A stretch of 64,000 bases of DNA from Candidula unifasciata (taxonomy: Eukaryota; Mollusca; Gastropoda; Stylommatophora; Geomitridae), in NCBI GenBank assembly GCA_905116865.2, contig CAJHNH020006890.1, forward strand, positions 1,708,843 to 1,772,842. The letters are read 5' to 3'. Position 1 is the first letter of the stretch, and each line of letters starts with the position of its first letter. The notes below the pieces were generated by a model that saw only the letters and a list, made by a program, of their open reading frames with translations, was not told where the DNA came from and ran no database searches. Below, piece by piece: positions 34,114-46,008 of the stretch. Position numbers and translations under genes: made by a program.

Positions 34114-35603
34114 ATCATCATCATCAGTTCTCGTTTTGCCTAGTGGCACATGAGGCTTCAGAGAGGACTTTCCATGCTTTCCTGTCCTGTGCAATCTTCA
34201 GTGCAGTTTTCCATGTCAAAGATGCCGCACTCAGGTCACTTTCCATCATTTGTCTCCATGTTGTTTTGGGCGCCCCTGTTTTCTCTTTCCCTCTGGTGTC
34301 CATGTGAGAGCTGTTTTGGCAGGTATATCAGAAGTCATTCTCATAACGTGGCCAAGCCTTTTCCATCTTCTCTTGGTTATCATACTGTCCAAAGTTTCTT
34401 GGTTTGTGACTTGAAGTAGTTAAGTGTTTGAGATTGTATCTGGCCAGAAAATTTTGATAATTCTACGTAGACATGTGTGGTGAAAGGTGGACAGCTTGTG
34501 TGTATCCTTTTTGGTCATTCTCCAGCATTCCGCTCCATAAAGAAGAACTGGCAAAATGATGCTCTTGTAGAGTCGCAGTTTCGTTCCTCTGCAGTAATTG
34601 TTGGATTTCCAGATTTGCCTCATCCTTCCAAAAGCAGCTCTAGCTTTGTTCAGACGTGATTGTATGTCCTCTTCGGTCCCTCCAAGCAGGGACACCACAC
34701 TGCCAAGATATGTAAAATGTTCTACATTTTCAAGTGATTGGTTACTTATGGTCACTGGTTGTTGGTTTGGACTGCTTGTCATGATCTTAGTTTTCTTTGT
34801 ATTTATTCTCAGTCCCACCATTTCTGCTGTGCTGTGTAGTCTGTTACTTTTTTCTTGTATATGTTCATGTTTATGTGATAGGAGTGCTATATCATCTGCA
34901 AAATCAAGGTCCTCAAGCATGGTGAATGGAGTCCATCGTACGCCTCTCAATGTCATGTCTACTGTGTTCTTTAGTATCCAATCAATCACAAGGTTGAAGA
35001 GGAGGGATGACATAACACATCCCTGTCTTACACCTGACTTTACTGGGAAGGATGTATTGTAATTTTTTATACTGCAGGAAAAGTCTTTATAGAAGAGAGC
35101 AATTATGTTGACTATTTTTTCTGGAATTCCATAAAGTCGTAAAATTGTCCGTAGACTGTCTCTATGGACGCTGTCAAAAGCTTTCTCAAAGTCCACAAAA
35201 TTTATGTATATACTTCTCTGCCATTCATTGCATTGTTCTAAAATGTTACGTATGGCGAAGATGTGTTCAGTTGTTCCTCTGCCCTTTCTGAATCCTGCTT
35301 GTTCTACTCGTAGGCATTTATCTACTCCTTTTTCAAGCCGCATTATGATGATTTTACAAAATATTTTGCTTGGTACCGAGATTAGAGTAATTCCCCTCCT
35401 ATTATTGCACTCTGTTAAGTTTCCTTTTTTGGGGATTTGGACTATTGTTCCTTCAGTCCAGTCATCAGGCAACACTTCTTTTTCCCAACTATCCTTGAAC
35501 AATGGTTCTAGAATGCTAGCAGTTGTGTTGGGATCTACTTTGAGAAGTTCTGCTGGCAGTTCGTCTTCGCCTGGTGCTTTGTTGTTCTTTAAAGTGTGGA
35601 TAG
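34114..35603 (-). pseudogene. RTE-2 LINE reverse transcriptase, 5'-truncated, inserted in a SINE
   Basis: The minus strand has KNNKAPGEDELPAELLK, RRGITLISVPSKIFCKII, EQAGFRKGRGTTEHIFAI, YINFVDFEKAFDSVH, VRQGCVMSSLLF, LDFADDIALLSH (FADD at 34891-34902), FTYLGSVVSL and LRLYKSIILPVLLYGAECWR. A TAA at 34420-34422 stops the frame; the same frame then resumes through KRRWKRLGHVMRMTS and later shifts. A (GAT)n tail lies at 34114-34127. The frame that opens at 35706 starts inside the SINE, so its first ~35 residues are not LINE protein. The RT is otherwise complete; the endonuclease is missing. Confidence 0.88.
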
Positions 35604-35738
35604 CTAGACCTATATTTTTATAGGCAATCGACACAAGATGCGTGATGTAGTCAGTAACACGCTGGCCACCTTTACTTCCCAGGAGTGCACCCAGTAACCA
35701 ACTCAAGGCTGGGTCGACCTGGGAGTCAAGGTCATTTT
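35604..35738 (-). repeat. SINE-2 5'/middle part, interrupted by RTE-2
   Basis: The minus strand has CCCAGGTCGACCCAGCCTTG, TACTGACTACATCACG and TATAAAAATATAGGTCTAG. It joins logically to 34070-34113. Confidence 0.75.
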
Positions 35739-35748
35739 TGAAAAAAGT

Positions 35749-36172
35749 TCATGACAAAACGCTGTCAACAATCATTTCAGGCTGTCTTCCTCTGTCTCTC
35801 TTTCCACAAATCTGTCCAGGGGTCACAACATGTTCCATTTTCCCTCTTCTCATAACATGACCACCTAACGACGACTGTCTCTTTCTGATGTTTGTGATAC
35901 GTTGTCTTCGAGCACTCGCCTGTTTAAAAACATCTGGGGTTCTCTTCTTAGCTGTCCAAGGAATTCTAAGGATTCTTCTGTAAAACCACATCTTAGAGGC
36001 TTCAAGATATTGTTCGGCTTCTTTATTAATTGCCTGGGATTCACAGCCGTAAGTTAAAACCGGCTGTATATAACATACGATAATTCTTTTCCTTACCTCC
36101 AATGACATGGATTTATTGCACAATATGTTCTTCGTTTTATAAAAGCAAGGTTTGGTCTGTTCTATTCTATCA
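35749..36172 (-). pseudogene. RTE-A LINE C-terminal fragment
   Basis: The peptide begins KNILCNKSMSLEVRKRII and continues CYIQPVLTYGCESQAI, YLEASKMWFYRRILRI, GGHVMRRGKMEHVVTPGQIC and GKRDRGRQPEMIVDSVLS. It covers the same region as 10.63-11.25 kb. The frame is intact for 124 residues, then is cut by the SINE-2 boundary. Confidence 0.85.
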
Positions 36173-37571
36173 TTCTGCTACAAAGACCGTTTTTTGTTTG
36201 TGGAAATCTATATTTGAATAGAGTACTTTTACACCAATACTACCGAGAAGTTGTGCGTGCACGAGGTACAAAACACCTGTGATGTATCTGATACAAGTGG
36301 ATGTTAGCATTTTCGTCTGGTCACTGCCTATTTCCTTTTTCTGTTTCTTGTCGCGTGTCCCAAAAATGTATATGTCTCTTTCTGACATGCATAATAAGTT
36401 TTCTAGATGAAATCATTACTTTTAGCCATCTTCATTGAAGCTTTTTTTCCCCTGTTCATTGTGTTCTCATTATTACTCTGTAAAATCACAAATATCCATG
36501 TTCAACATAGGATTGACTAACTAGCTGTCCAGAATTTATTTTAAACTGGACAAACTACACTCCTTGTTCATTCAGTGCACATGAGGCGAAGATATTTTTT
36601 CCACAAGAATAAGTTTCAACTAAACAAATTGTAGTTTATGTAACTTACAACTGAAATAGCTATTCACAGTTATTACATAAGAAAGCGATAAGAACAAAGG
36701 CAGAGTTTATTGATTATTTGCTTGCACAATATGTCAATTCTCATCAAAAGTTGTCATTTTAAAGGCATGGTTACAAACATAAATGCCCTTCAAAATGACA
36801 CATTAACTACCACATTGTAAGTTTACTTTAGTACAACAAATTAATAGTTTGAGCACGAGCTGGTGCTCCACCAGAGCTAGGCCTTTTGTACAAACATACG
36901 AAAAGCTTACTTACATGAGACCTTTTATAATTGAAACCTACATATTTACATAGCAGTACAGAACACACCAATTATCGGATACTGCAGCTTTGAAAATACT
37001 AAATCTGTGATCCTTATCAATGCTATATACAAAATAACGAGTGCTCATGGACGACGTTTGAGATTAATAAAGTCACCAGTTCCTGATGCTTATAAAGGCA
37101 AGCCGTTTATAAGAATCACGTTCTGATTCAAGAATAAATCAGATCACATAGACCATTTACAGATTATGAACATAATCAACTTTTCCTAACTGGAGAAGTA
37201 ACATTCTTCAGTCTGTACAGAACATTGCATAATGAAATACTATTTGTTTTATAAATTAAAGACAGGAGAAAGTGACGATGGAGGAGATGGTGTGGTTAAA
37301 CGTTTGCTACAAGGAGACTAATATATACAGGGAGTAGATAAGAGAAAGTTATTGTGGTCTTTATCAGCGCCTTCGGATGATAAACTTTGTGCAGATGTCT
37401 TATTCCTTGTTGTCGTCACACTGTCATCTAGTTGTAGCCCAGTTTCGTCGAGATCAGCAAGCTCAGATTGACTGTTTATTTAAATATATTCATGTTGACG
37501 TCGACATCTGAAGGTCAACACAGAAGGCGTAAAGAAGACAAAGAAGCTTTAGAGGAAGTATACGATGACTC
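36173..37571. other. No gene; upstream region of GPCR 2
   Basis: AT-rich DNA without recognisable elements. The first ATG after the stops is that of GPCR 2. No promoter motif shared with the other two receptors was found by eye. Confidence 0.4.
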
Positions 37572-38642
37572 ATGATGAATCAGTCCAACTTGTCCACTGC
37601 CGATCAGCAAACTACAGATGACAGCCTGTACTTTCTGATCGATTATGTACTAACCATATATCTCTTCCCACTGTGCTCCTTGACTGGGATCGTTAGTAAT
37701 GTAATCAACATGATCATATTCTGCAGACTGGGACTGAAAGACAGTATGAGTTTTAATGTTTTCTCTTTATCTTTGGCCGACTTTCTGACAACATACATCC
37801 AGTCTGTGATATTTTTCTGCTGCCTGATCAATCAACTGTACCCGTCTATCAATGTCCGTTTTTTAATATTGGGTCTATATTTCTTTAGATGGTTGATGAG
37901 CTCCATGTACTTAACCTCGTGTTGGATCACAGCTGTGATAACTATAGAACGATGTTTTTGTGTGGTTTTCCCGTTTAAAGTTAAACTGATCTTCACACGG
38001 CTTCGTAGTGTTATTGTTATAGAAATAATTTATGTTGTAAATATTGCAATTTATGCACCCATGTATGTTCTGTATCGGATGGAATGGATTGAAATATATC
38101 CAAGTTCACAGGGAAATAGTAACAGGACAGAACCGCCCGTTCGTGTTTTTACAATACCAGCCGCTTGGAAAATGTCAACAACGCGATATATATTTGATAT
38201 GACAGTAACCCTGACGTTATTGTACGTGTCATTCGTTATCATTCTTTTATGCACCATCTGGATGATACACGCATTACAAACCACTTCAAAGATACGACAC
38301 ACAGCTTCAAAGAAATCATCAACAGTTAACATGCAAAGGTCCTATTTGTCAAAGAAAGAGAGGAAACTGGTCAAAATTAGCTTAGGACTAGCGATATCCC
38401 TGACTGTGTGCGGATTGCCTAGAGTGGTGACATTAGCCGTACAAAGTGTGTTAACACATGTTTACAACCAGTTTCCACGATTTCTGACCACCATGTGGCT
38501 ATTTGCCGATGTTTTTTCTTCTGCCGGGTGCTCCATTACTATTGTCGTGTATCTGGTGTTAAATAAACGTTTTAGGTGCGTATTGATAAGTTATTTCCAT
38601 AACTTTACCAAATGCACAGGCTGCCCGCATAAGCTGCACTAA
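37572..38642 (+). CDS. Chemosensory-type class-A GPCR, gastropod family (GPCR 2)
   Basis: A 356-residue single-exon receptor. Likely helices: 23-50, 62-85, 103-124, 143-166, 206-234, 267-292 and 305-331. Motifs: GIVSNVINMIIF, then RLGLKDSMSFNVFSLSLAD, TSCWITAVITIERCFC with ERC at 126-128, VVFPFKVKLIFT, and helix 7 CSITIVVYLVLNKRFR. N-glycosylation sequons are at N5 and N184. Two adjacent ATGs (37572, 37575) could start it; the difference is one Met. It is a clear paralogue of GPCR 1 and GPCR 3 on the same strand. An A17 tract begins ~103 bp after the stop. Ligand unknown; a chemosensory role is inferred from family. Confidence 0.9.
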   Translation: MMNQSNLSTADQQTTDDSLYFLIDYVLTIYLFPLCSLTGIVSNVINMIIFCRLGLKDSMSFNVFSLSLADFLTTYIQSVIFFCCLINQLYPSINVRFLILGLYFFRWLMSSMYLTSCWITAVITIERCFCVVFPFKVKLIFTRLRSVIVIEIIYVVNIAIYAPMYVLYRMEWIEIYPSSQGNSNRTEPPVRVFTIPAAWKMSTTRYIFDMTVTLTLLYVSFVIILLCTIWMIHALQTTSKIRHTASKKSSTVNMQRSYLSKKERKLVKISLGLAISLTVCGLPRVVTLAVQSVLTHVYNQFPRFLTTMWLFADVFSSAGCSITIVVYLVLNKRFRCVLISYFHNFTKCTGCPHKLH

Positions 38643-39685
38643 ACGACAGTGAAAGAAAAACATCGAGAACAAGCGAGTTTTTGAATGAAAAACACAAAGA
38701 ACAAATTAGTTTTCGATGTAACAGTTTTCAAAGTGAGATTATTTAAAAAAAAAAAAAAAAAGGACAACAAACAAAAATATCACCAAGTTTTTAATGGCTA
38801 AGAATTGTAAAGTTACGTTTGAAATAGTGTAGTTTAAATTCGTAGAAAACTGAAAACAGAAGTAAGTACGTTTCTTTGTGTTTATAAGTTACTGTATTGA
38901 ACCATTTTCTCCTCTATAAATTATGTCCCAGGCGGAATGACGTCAGCTAATAAATATGAATGAGATATTTACATGTAAGAAGGGCAGAGTCGTGAATCAC
39001 AGAGAAAATGCTGGCCAAATGAAACCCGTGCGAATCACGGAGGAAATGTTGGCCAAATGGAACCCGTGTGAATCTGAGAACAGGAAAAATTCGTAATTGT
39101 AATGTGGGCGTTAGAAGGTCATATAATGCCTAAAAGAGAGCATGTGGGCAGTCTCGTTTGGGCCAAGAAACGGAGTGCATGAAGAACGGAGGAGTGTTTG
39201 TGGATCCAGAATGTGTCTGAGTCTGAATGTCGCTTCAAACGCCCTACCTGGCCAAACAGCAAAGGACTGACGGGAAACTTCGTCTGCCGGCTGAGTTGTG
39301 CTGTCGCCGACATGGAGATGTTATGAAAGCTTCAGTGCGATTTTGGAAAGGGCGGATGTTTTTTCGATAAGTGCAGGTAATATCGTTGACATTAGTTGGT
39401 AATCCTTAAATGTCAGACCCTAGACCTGACCTATTTCATGCATCGGCTGAGAGAACAGCAAGTGGAAGAATAAATCAAGTAACAAAAGAACGAAATCGTC
39501 TTTCGTTGTTTGCTGTCGTCCATGTCTACTCGTCGTGTTGATGTCGGTGTGTGAAATAGGAGTCTGCAGTGACTGAAGCCAAAGACAATAAGAAGAGAGT
39601 CATTGCAGTTATCATATGGTAGAAACTGCAGTGAGATTTAAAACAAAATACAATTTTTACACCTAAAGCATGATGGGATAAACTC
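38643..39685. other. No gene; 41-bp direct duplication near 38993-39074
   Basis: Two adjacent copies of a block containing GGCCAAATG and AACCCGTG are present. Otherwise nothing is recognised. Confidence 0.5.
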
Positions 39686-42600
39686 GTCCTCATCATCATG
39701 TAGCAATAACGTCGCTCTCATTAAAGAAGTCCTCATTATCATGTAGCAATAACGTCGCTCTCATTAAAGTCGTCCTTATCGTCATGTAGCAATAACGTCG
39801 CTGTCATTAAAGTCGTCCTCATCATCATGTAGCAATAACGTCGCTCTCATTAAAGTCGTCCTCATTATCATGTAGTAATAACGTCGCTCTAATTAAATCA
39901 TGTCGTCCTCATTATCATGTAGCAATAACGTCGCTCTCATTAAAGAAGTCCTCATTATCATGTAGCAATAACGTCGCTCTCATTATCATGTAGCAATAAC
40001 GTCGCTCTCATTAAAGAAGTCCTCATTATCATGTAGCAATAACGTCGCTCTCATTAAAGTCGTCCTTATCGTCATGTAGCAATAACGTCGCTCTCATTAA
40101 AGAAGTCCTCATTATCATGTAGCCATAACGTCGCTCTCATTAAAGAAGTCCTCATTATCATGTAGCCATAACGTCGCTCTCATTAAAGAAGTCCTCATTA
40201 TCATGTAGCAATAACGTCGCTCTCATTAAAGAAGTCCTCATTATCATGTAGCAATAACGTCGCTCTCATTAAAGTCGTCCTTATCGTCATGTAGCAATAA
40301 CGTCGCTCTCATTAAAGAAGTCCTCATCATCATGTAGTAATAACGTCGCTCTAATTAAAGTCGTCCTCATCATCATGTAGCAATAACGTCGCTCTCATTA
40401 AAGTCGTCCTCATCGTCATGTAGCAATAACGTCGCTCTCATTAAAGTCGTCGCTCTCATTAAAGTAGTCCTAACGTCGCTCTCATTAAAGAAGTCCTCAT
40501 CATCATGTAGCAATAACGTCGCTCTCATTAAAGTCGTCCTCATCATCATGTAGCAATAACGTCGCTCTCATTAAAGAAGTCCTCATTATCATGTAGCAAT
40601 AACGTCGCTCTCATTAAAGTCGTCCTCATCGTCATGTAGCAATAACGTCGCTCTCATTCGTCCTCATCGTCATGTAGCAATAACGTCGCTGTCATTAAAG
40701 TCGTCCTCATTATCATGTAGCAATAACGTCGCTCTCATTAAAGTCGTCCTCATTATCATGTAGCAATAACGTCGCTCTCATTAAAGTCGTCCTCATCGTC
40801 ATGTAGCAATAACGTCGCTCTCATTAAAGTCGTCCTCATCATCATGTAGCAATAACGTCGCTCTCATTAAAGTCGTCCTCATTATCATGTAGCAATAACG
40901 TCGCTCTCATTAAAGTCGTCCTCATTATCATGTAGCAATAACGTCGCTCTCATTAAAGTCGTCCTCATTATCATGTAGCAATAACGTCGCTCTCATTAAA
41001 GTCGTCCTCATCGTCATGTAGCAATAACGTCGCTCTCATTAAAGTCGTCCTCATCATCATGTAGCAATAACGTCGCTCTCATTAAAGTCGTCCTCTCGTC
41101 ATTAATAACGTCGCTCTCATTAAAGTCGTCCTCATCATCATGTAGCAATAACGTCGCTCTCATTAAAGTCGTCCTCATCGTCATGTAGCAATAACGTCGC
41201 TCTCATTAAAGTCGTCCTCATCATCATGTAGCAATAACGTCGCTCTCATTAAAGTCGTCCTTATCAATGTAGCAATAACGTCGTCATTAAAGTCGTCTCA
41301 TCGTCATGTAGCAATAACGTCGCTCTCATTAAAGTCGTCCTCATTATCATGTAGCAATAACGTCGCTCTCATTAAAGTCGTCCTCATCATGTAGCAATAA
41401 CGTCGCTCTCATTAAAGTCGTCGCTCTCATTAAAGTCATGTAGCAATAACGTCGCTCTCATTAAAGTCGTCCTCATCGTCATGTAGCAATAACGTCGCTC
41501 TCATTAAAGTCGTCCTCATCGTCATGTAGCAATAACGTCGCTCTCATTAAAGTCGTCCTCATCGTCATGTAGCAATAACGTCGCTCTCATTAAAGTCGTC
41601 CTCATCGTCATGTAGCAATAACGTCGCTCTCATTAAAGTCGTCCTCATCGTCATGTAGCAATAACGTCGCTCTCATTAAAGTCGTCCTCATCGTCATGTA
41701 GCAATAACGTCGCTCTCATTAAAGTCGTCCTCATCGTCATGTAGCAATAACGTCGCTCTCATTAAAGTCGTCCTCATCGTCATGTAGCAATAACGTCGCT
41801 CTCATTAAAGTCGTCCTCATGTAGCATGTAGCAATAATTAAAGTCGCTCTCATTAAAGTAACGTCGCGTCCTCATTAAAGTCGTCATGTAGCAATAAACG
41901 TCGCTCTCATTAAAGTCGTCCTCATCGTCATGTAGCAATAACGTCGCTCTCATTAAAGTCGTCCTCATCGTCATGTAGCAACAACGTCGCTCTCATTAAA
42001 AGTCGTCCTCATCGTCATGTAGCAATAACGTCGCTCTCATTAAAGTCGTCCTCATCGTCATGTAGCAATAACGTCGCTCGCTCATTAAAGTCGTCCTCAT
42101 CGTCATGTAGCAATAACGTCGCTCTCATTAAAGTCGTCCTCATCGTCATGTAGCAATAACGTCGCTCTCATTAAAGTCGTCCTCATCGTCATGTAGCAAT
42201 AACGTCGCTCTCATTAAAGTCGTCCTCATCGTCATGTAGCAATAACGTCGCTCTCATTAAAGTCGTCCTCATCGTCATGTAGCAATAAAGTCGTCGCTCT
42301 CATCGCTCTCAAAGTCGTCCTCATCGTCATGTAGCAATAACGTCGCTCTCATTAAAGTCGTCCTCATCATCATGTAGCAATAACGTCGCTCTCATTAAAG
42401 TCGTCCTCATCGTCATGTAGCAATAACGTCGCTCTCATTAAAGTCGTCCTCACTGTCATGTAGCAATAACGTCGCTCTCATTAAAGTCTTTCTCATTATC
42501 ATGTAGAAATAACGTCGCTCTTATTAAAGTTGTCCTCATCGTCAAGTAGCAATAACGTCGCTCTCATTAAAGTCATCCTCATCGTCATGTAGCAATAACG

Positions 42601-44288
42601 TCGCTCTCATTAAAGTCGTCCTCATCATCATGTAGCAATAACGTCGCTCTCATTAAAGTCGTCCTCATCGTCATGTAGCAATAACGTCGCTCTCATTAAA
42701 GTCGTCCTCATCGTCATGTAGAAATAACGTCGCTCTCATTAAAGTCGTCCTCATCGTCATGTAGCAATAACGTCGCTCTCATTAGAGTCGTCCTCATCAT
42801 CATGTAGCAATAACGTCGCTCTCATTAAAGTCGTCCTCATCGTCATGTAGCAATAACGTCGCTCTCATTAAAGTCGTCCTCACCGTCATGTAGCAATAAC
42901 GTCGCTCTCATTAAAGTCGTCCTCATTATCATGTAGGAATAACGTCGCTCTTATTAAAGTCGTCCTCATCGCCATGTAGCAATAACGTCGCTCTCATTAA
43001 AGTCGTCCTCATCGTCATGTAGCAATAACGTTGCTCTCATTAAAGTCGTTCTCATCGTCATGTAGCAATAACGTCGCTCTCATTAGAGTCGTCCTCATCA
43101 TCATGTAGCAATAACGTCGCTCTCATTAAAGTCGTCCTCGTCGTCATGTAGCAATAACGTCGCTCTCATTAAAGTCGTTCTCATCGTCATGTAGCAATAA
43201 CGTCGCTCTCATTAGAGTCGTCCTCATCATCATGTAGCAATAACGTCGCTCTCATTAAAGTCGTCCTCACCGTCATGTAGCAATAACGTCGCTCTCATTA
43301 AAGTCGTCCTTATTATCATGTAGGAATAACGTCGCTCTCATTAAAGTCGTCTTCATCGCCATGTAGCAATAACGTCGCTCTCATTAAAGTCGTCCTCATC
43401 GTCATGTAGCAATAACGTCGCTCTCATTAATGTCGTCCTCATCATCATGTAGCAATAACGTCGCTCTCATTAGAGTCGTCCTCATCATCATGTAGCAATA
43501 ACGTCGCTCTCATTAAAGTCGTCCTCATCGTCATGTAGCAATAACGTCGCTCTCATTAAAGTCGTCCTCATCGTCATGTAGCAATAACGTCGCTCTCATT
43601 AAAGTCGTCCTCATTATCATGTAGGAATAACGTCGCTCTTATTAAAGTCGTCCTCATCGCCATGTAGCAATAACGTCGCTCTCATTAAAGTCGTCCTCAT
43701 CGTCATGTAGCAATAACGTCGCTCTCATTAAAGTCGTTCTCATCGTCATGTAGCAATAACGTCGCTCTCATTAGAGTCGTCCTCATCATCATGTAGCAAT
43801 AACGTCGCTCTCATTAAAGTCGTCCTCATCGTCATGTAGCAATAACGTCGCTCTCATTAAAGTCGTTCTCATCGTCATGTAGCAATAACGTCGCTCTCAT
43901 TAGAGTCGTCCTCATCATCATGTAGCAATAACGTCGCTCTCATTAAAGTCGTCCTCACCGTCATGTAGCAATAACGTCGCTCTCATTAAAGTCGTCCTCA
44001 TTGTCATGTAGGAATAACGTCGCTCTCATTAAAGTCGTCTTCATCGCCATGTAGCAATAACGTCGCTCTCATTAGAGTCGTCCTCATCGTCATGTAGCAA
44101 TAACGTCGCTCTCATTAAAGTCGTCCTCATCGTCATGTAGCAATAACGTCGCTCTCATTAAAGTCGTCCTCATCATCATGTAGCAATAACGTCGCTCTCA
44201 TTAAAGTCGTCCTCATCGTCATGTAGCAATAACGTCGCTCTCATTAAAGTCGTCCTCACCGTCATGTAGCAATAACGTCGCTCTCATC
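39686..44288. repeat. 43-bp satellite array, ~107 copies, 4.6 kb
   Basis: The unit on the + strand contains CATGTAGCAATAACGTCGCT followed by CTCATTAAAGTCGTCCTCATC. Early copies (39.7-40.3 kb) often have AAGAAGTCC instead of AAAGTCGTCC, and the right third has variant strings (GTAGGAATAA, ATTAGAGTCG) that recur in a longer-period pattern, a sign of higher-order amplification. The unit matches the 3' end of the RTE-3 LINE. Any frames across it are repeat translations. Confidence 0.97.
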
Positions 44289-44450
44289 ACAGTCCGGATG
44301 AACGAACCAAGTTCCCTTGCCAGCTCTCCGGCCTCATCCACACTCTTGCCCAAAGTGTCTCCCGTGATCTGTACCAATCTTCACGCTGGTCGGCCCCTTT
44401 TAACTGGCACAGTGCTAGCCACTACTGCTCCCGCCAATCCATCGAAGCAT
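44289..44450 (-). pseudogene. RTE-3 LINE C-terminal remnant abutting the satellite
   Basis: The minus strand reads a KRGRPA block, then VDEAGELARELGSFIRTVMRA, matching the ESGELARDRVSF ... TVMRAT end of the copy at 11.4-11.8 kb. Its last codons (TVMRAT, then CTACATGA) run without a break into the first satellite units. A stop follows RGRPA. Confidence 0.85.
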
Positions 44451-44793
44451 TTATGTTTTATGTTTTTTATTCAATGGATCAAAATCATGGCACAAGGGTG
44501 TAACCGATAAGTGCTCCATTCTTCTTTTAACTCAAGCCTGTGTCTAAAGAATCTCAGCACAGTGCACGAACTGAGAATCACCGGCAAGGATCCTGAAATA
44601 CTGTGGGTAGATTTTAAACTCTAAATTTTGCCTGGACCGTTAGGCAACTCTTTTCAATTTTCAACTGCCAAAGGATTTTTTTACGTGTGCAACAATACAC
44701 ACGGGCGTCCGTGTGAAAAAATCCCAGCCTTCACCAGGGCTTGAACCTGGAATCTCTAGCACTCGAGGCGGACTTCTACAGCAAGCCAACTCA
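44451..44793 (-). repeat. tRNA-like SINE (family 1), copy 3
   Basis: The shared blocks GGTTCAAGCCCTGGTGAAGG, CAGGATCCTTGCCGG and CCATGATTTTGATCC are present. The 5' box A region is degraded. Confidence 0.8.
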
Positions 44794-45204
44794 AAAGCCT
44801 TGGTTTTTGTGCCTCAAACATTACTAGACAGTCCCGACTCACAACAGCTTGTTTGCTACAGGAAGGATGTATGCTCTCACAAATGTGACCTTGATTTAAT
44901 TATTTGTTTAGCCATAGAGGTTTAATGCTGTCTATGTTCTGCAGTGCTATGAATATCTTCTTTTAATCCCCCGTTGAGCTGTCAACATTGCTGCTTATTA
45001 TAAAACATAGATATTAAAAGTCTGACATTTCCAATTTCTTCACCATTTAGTATTTTTGTGCAATACTAATTTTGTATGTAGACATTATTTTTGGTTTCTT
45101 TCAGTTCAGAAACTATTTCGATCTTCACTTTGTTTTTGGACAGACGTGATGTTCTAGTCCAGTTGCAGTTTTCGAAAGGTGAATTGTATATTGGGTTGCT
45201 TTCA
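44794..45204. other. No gene recognised
   Basis: No clear coding or repeat signal is seen. Confidence 0.4.
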
Positions 45205-45597
45205 TTTATAGGTTTATGGTTTTTACAACGGATCACCATCATGGTACAAGGATAGTAACCCGTTCTACTTCTAACTCAAAGCTAAGTCCGAAAATTCTCA
45301 GCCTAGTGCACTAACTTCGTAGCACCGACGAGGATCCTGAAATACTTTTGGGTAGATTTTTTAACTCAAAATTTTGCGAGGACAGCGCTGTAAGGCTACT
45401 CTTTTCGATTTCCAACTGCCAAAAGGTGTTTTACGCAACAATACACACGGGCGTCCGATCTTACTACCCAGAGACCAGGGAAAATTACTAGAAATCCACT
45501 TGAAAGAAATCCCAGCCTTTACCGGGGCCCGTACCCGGGACCTCCAGCACTCGAGGTGGACGCCATGCCTCGATACCACTCAGCCTTCCCCCTCCCC
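45205..45597 (-). repeat. tRNA-like SINE (family 1), copy 4
   Basis: The minus strand begins GGAAGGCTGAGTGGTATCGA (box A-like) and has GGTCCCGGGTACGGGCC in the box B position. The rest is nearly colinear with copy 1. Confidence 0.88.
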
Positions 45598-45769
45598 CTG
45601 TTTTTTATAAAGTGATCACAACTATTACAGGTCTGAGGATTTAAGCGTTTCTGATTATGCTTTCTGCACACACACGCGCACATACATATATTGAGACGAT
45701 AGAGAGAACTCCTTCGAGCCTTCCGATTCCGATTACTTTTAAGAAAAAAAAATAAAAGGTCGACCACTT

Positions 45770-46008
45770 TCAGACTGTTGCTAGCTAGCCGAGGCTGCTA
45801 AGTCTCTCCGTATATTTTTGGTTTGGGTTATTTCCGTCACTTTCGTGACAAAATTTGTTATTTGCGCCGTCTCTGAGCTTAGTGCTTCCTTCCGAGTCAG
45901 ACCGCTCGTCCTCCGCCCTGTTGTTAGCTGTGCATGTCTTTCCTTTTCTTACTGAGTGTTTCCTCTTGGTTTTGTCTCCCTCTGATTTGGCCAGGTGTAT
46001 TTCGTAGG
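45770..46008. repeat. Dispersed repeat E, copy 1, left part
   Basis: It is colinear with 61675-61919 (GCTAGCTAGCCGA, CTGATTTGGCCAGG). It is interrupted after GTAGG by the LTR-like insertion. Confidence 0.8.

Noticed and set aside
34598..35623. Plus-strand proteins opposite RTE-2
   Set aside because: Antisense shadows of the reverse transcriptase.
38745..38762. Poly(A) tract as proof that GPCR 2 is a retrocopy
   Set aside because: All three paralogues are intronless and A-tracts are common here; no target duplication was found around the gene.
41780..41974. Acidic repeat protein on the minus strand
   Set aside because: Translation of satellite units; the DDEDDFNESDV text is the LINE tail read repeatedly.
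39686..44288. CRISPR-like array of regularly spaced repeats
   Set aside because: Units are head-to-tail with no unique spacers, and the DNA is clearly eukaryotic; it is a satellite.
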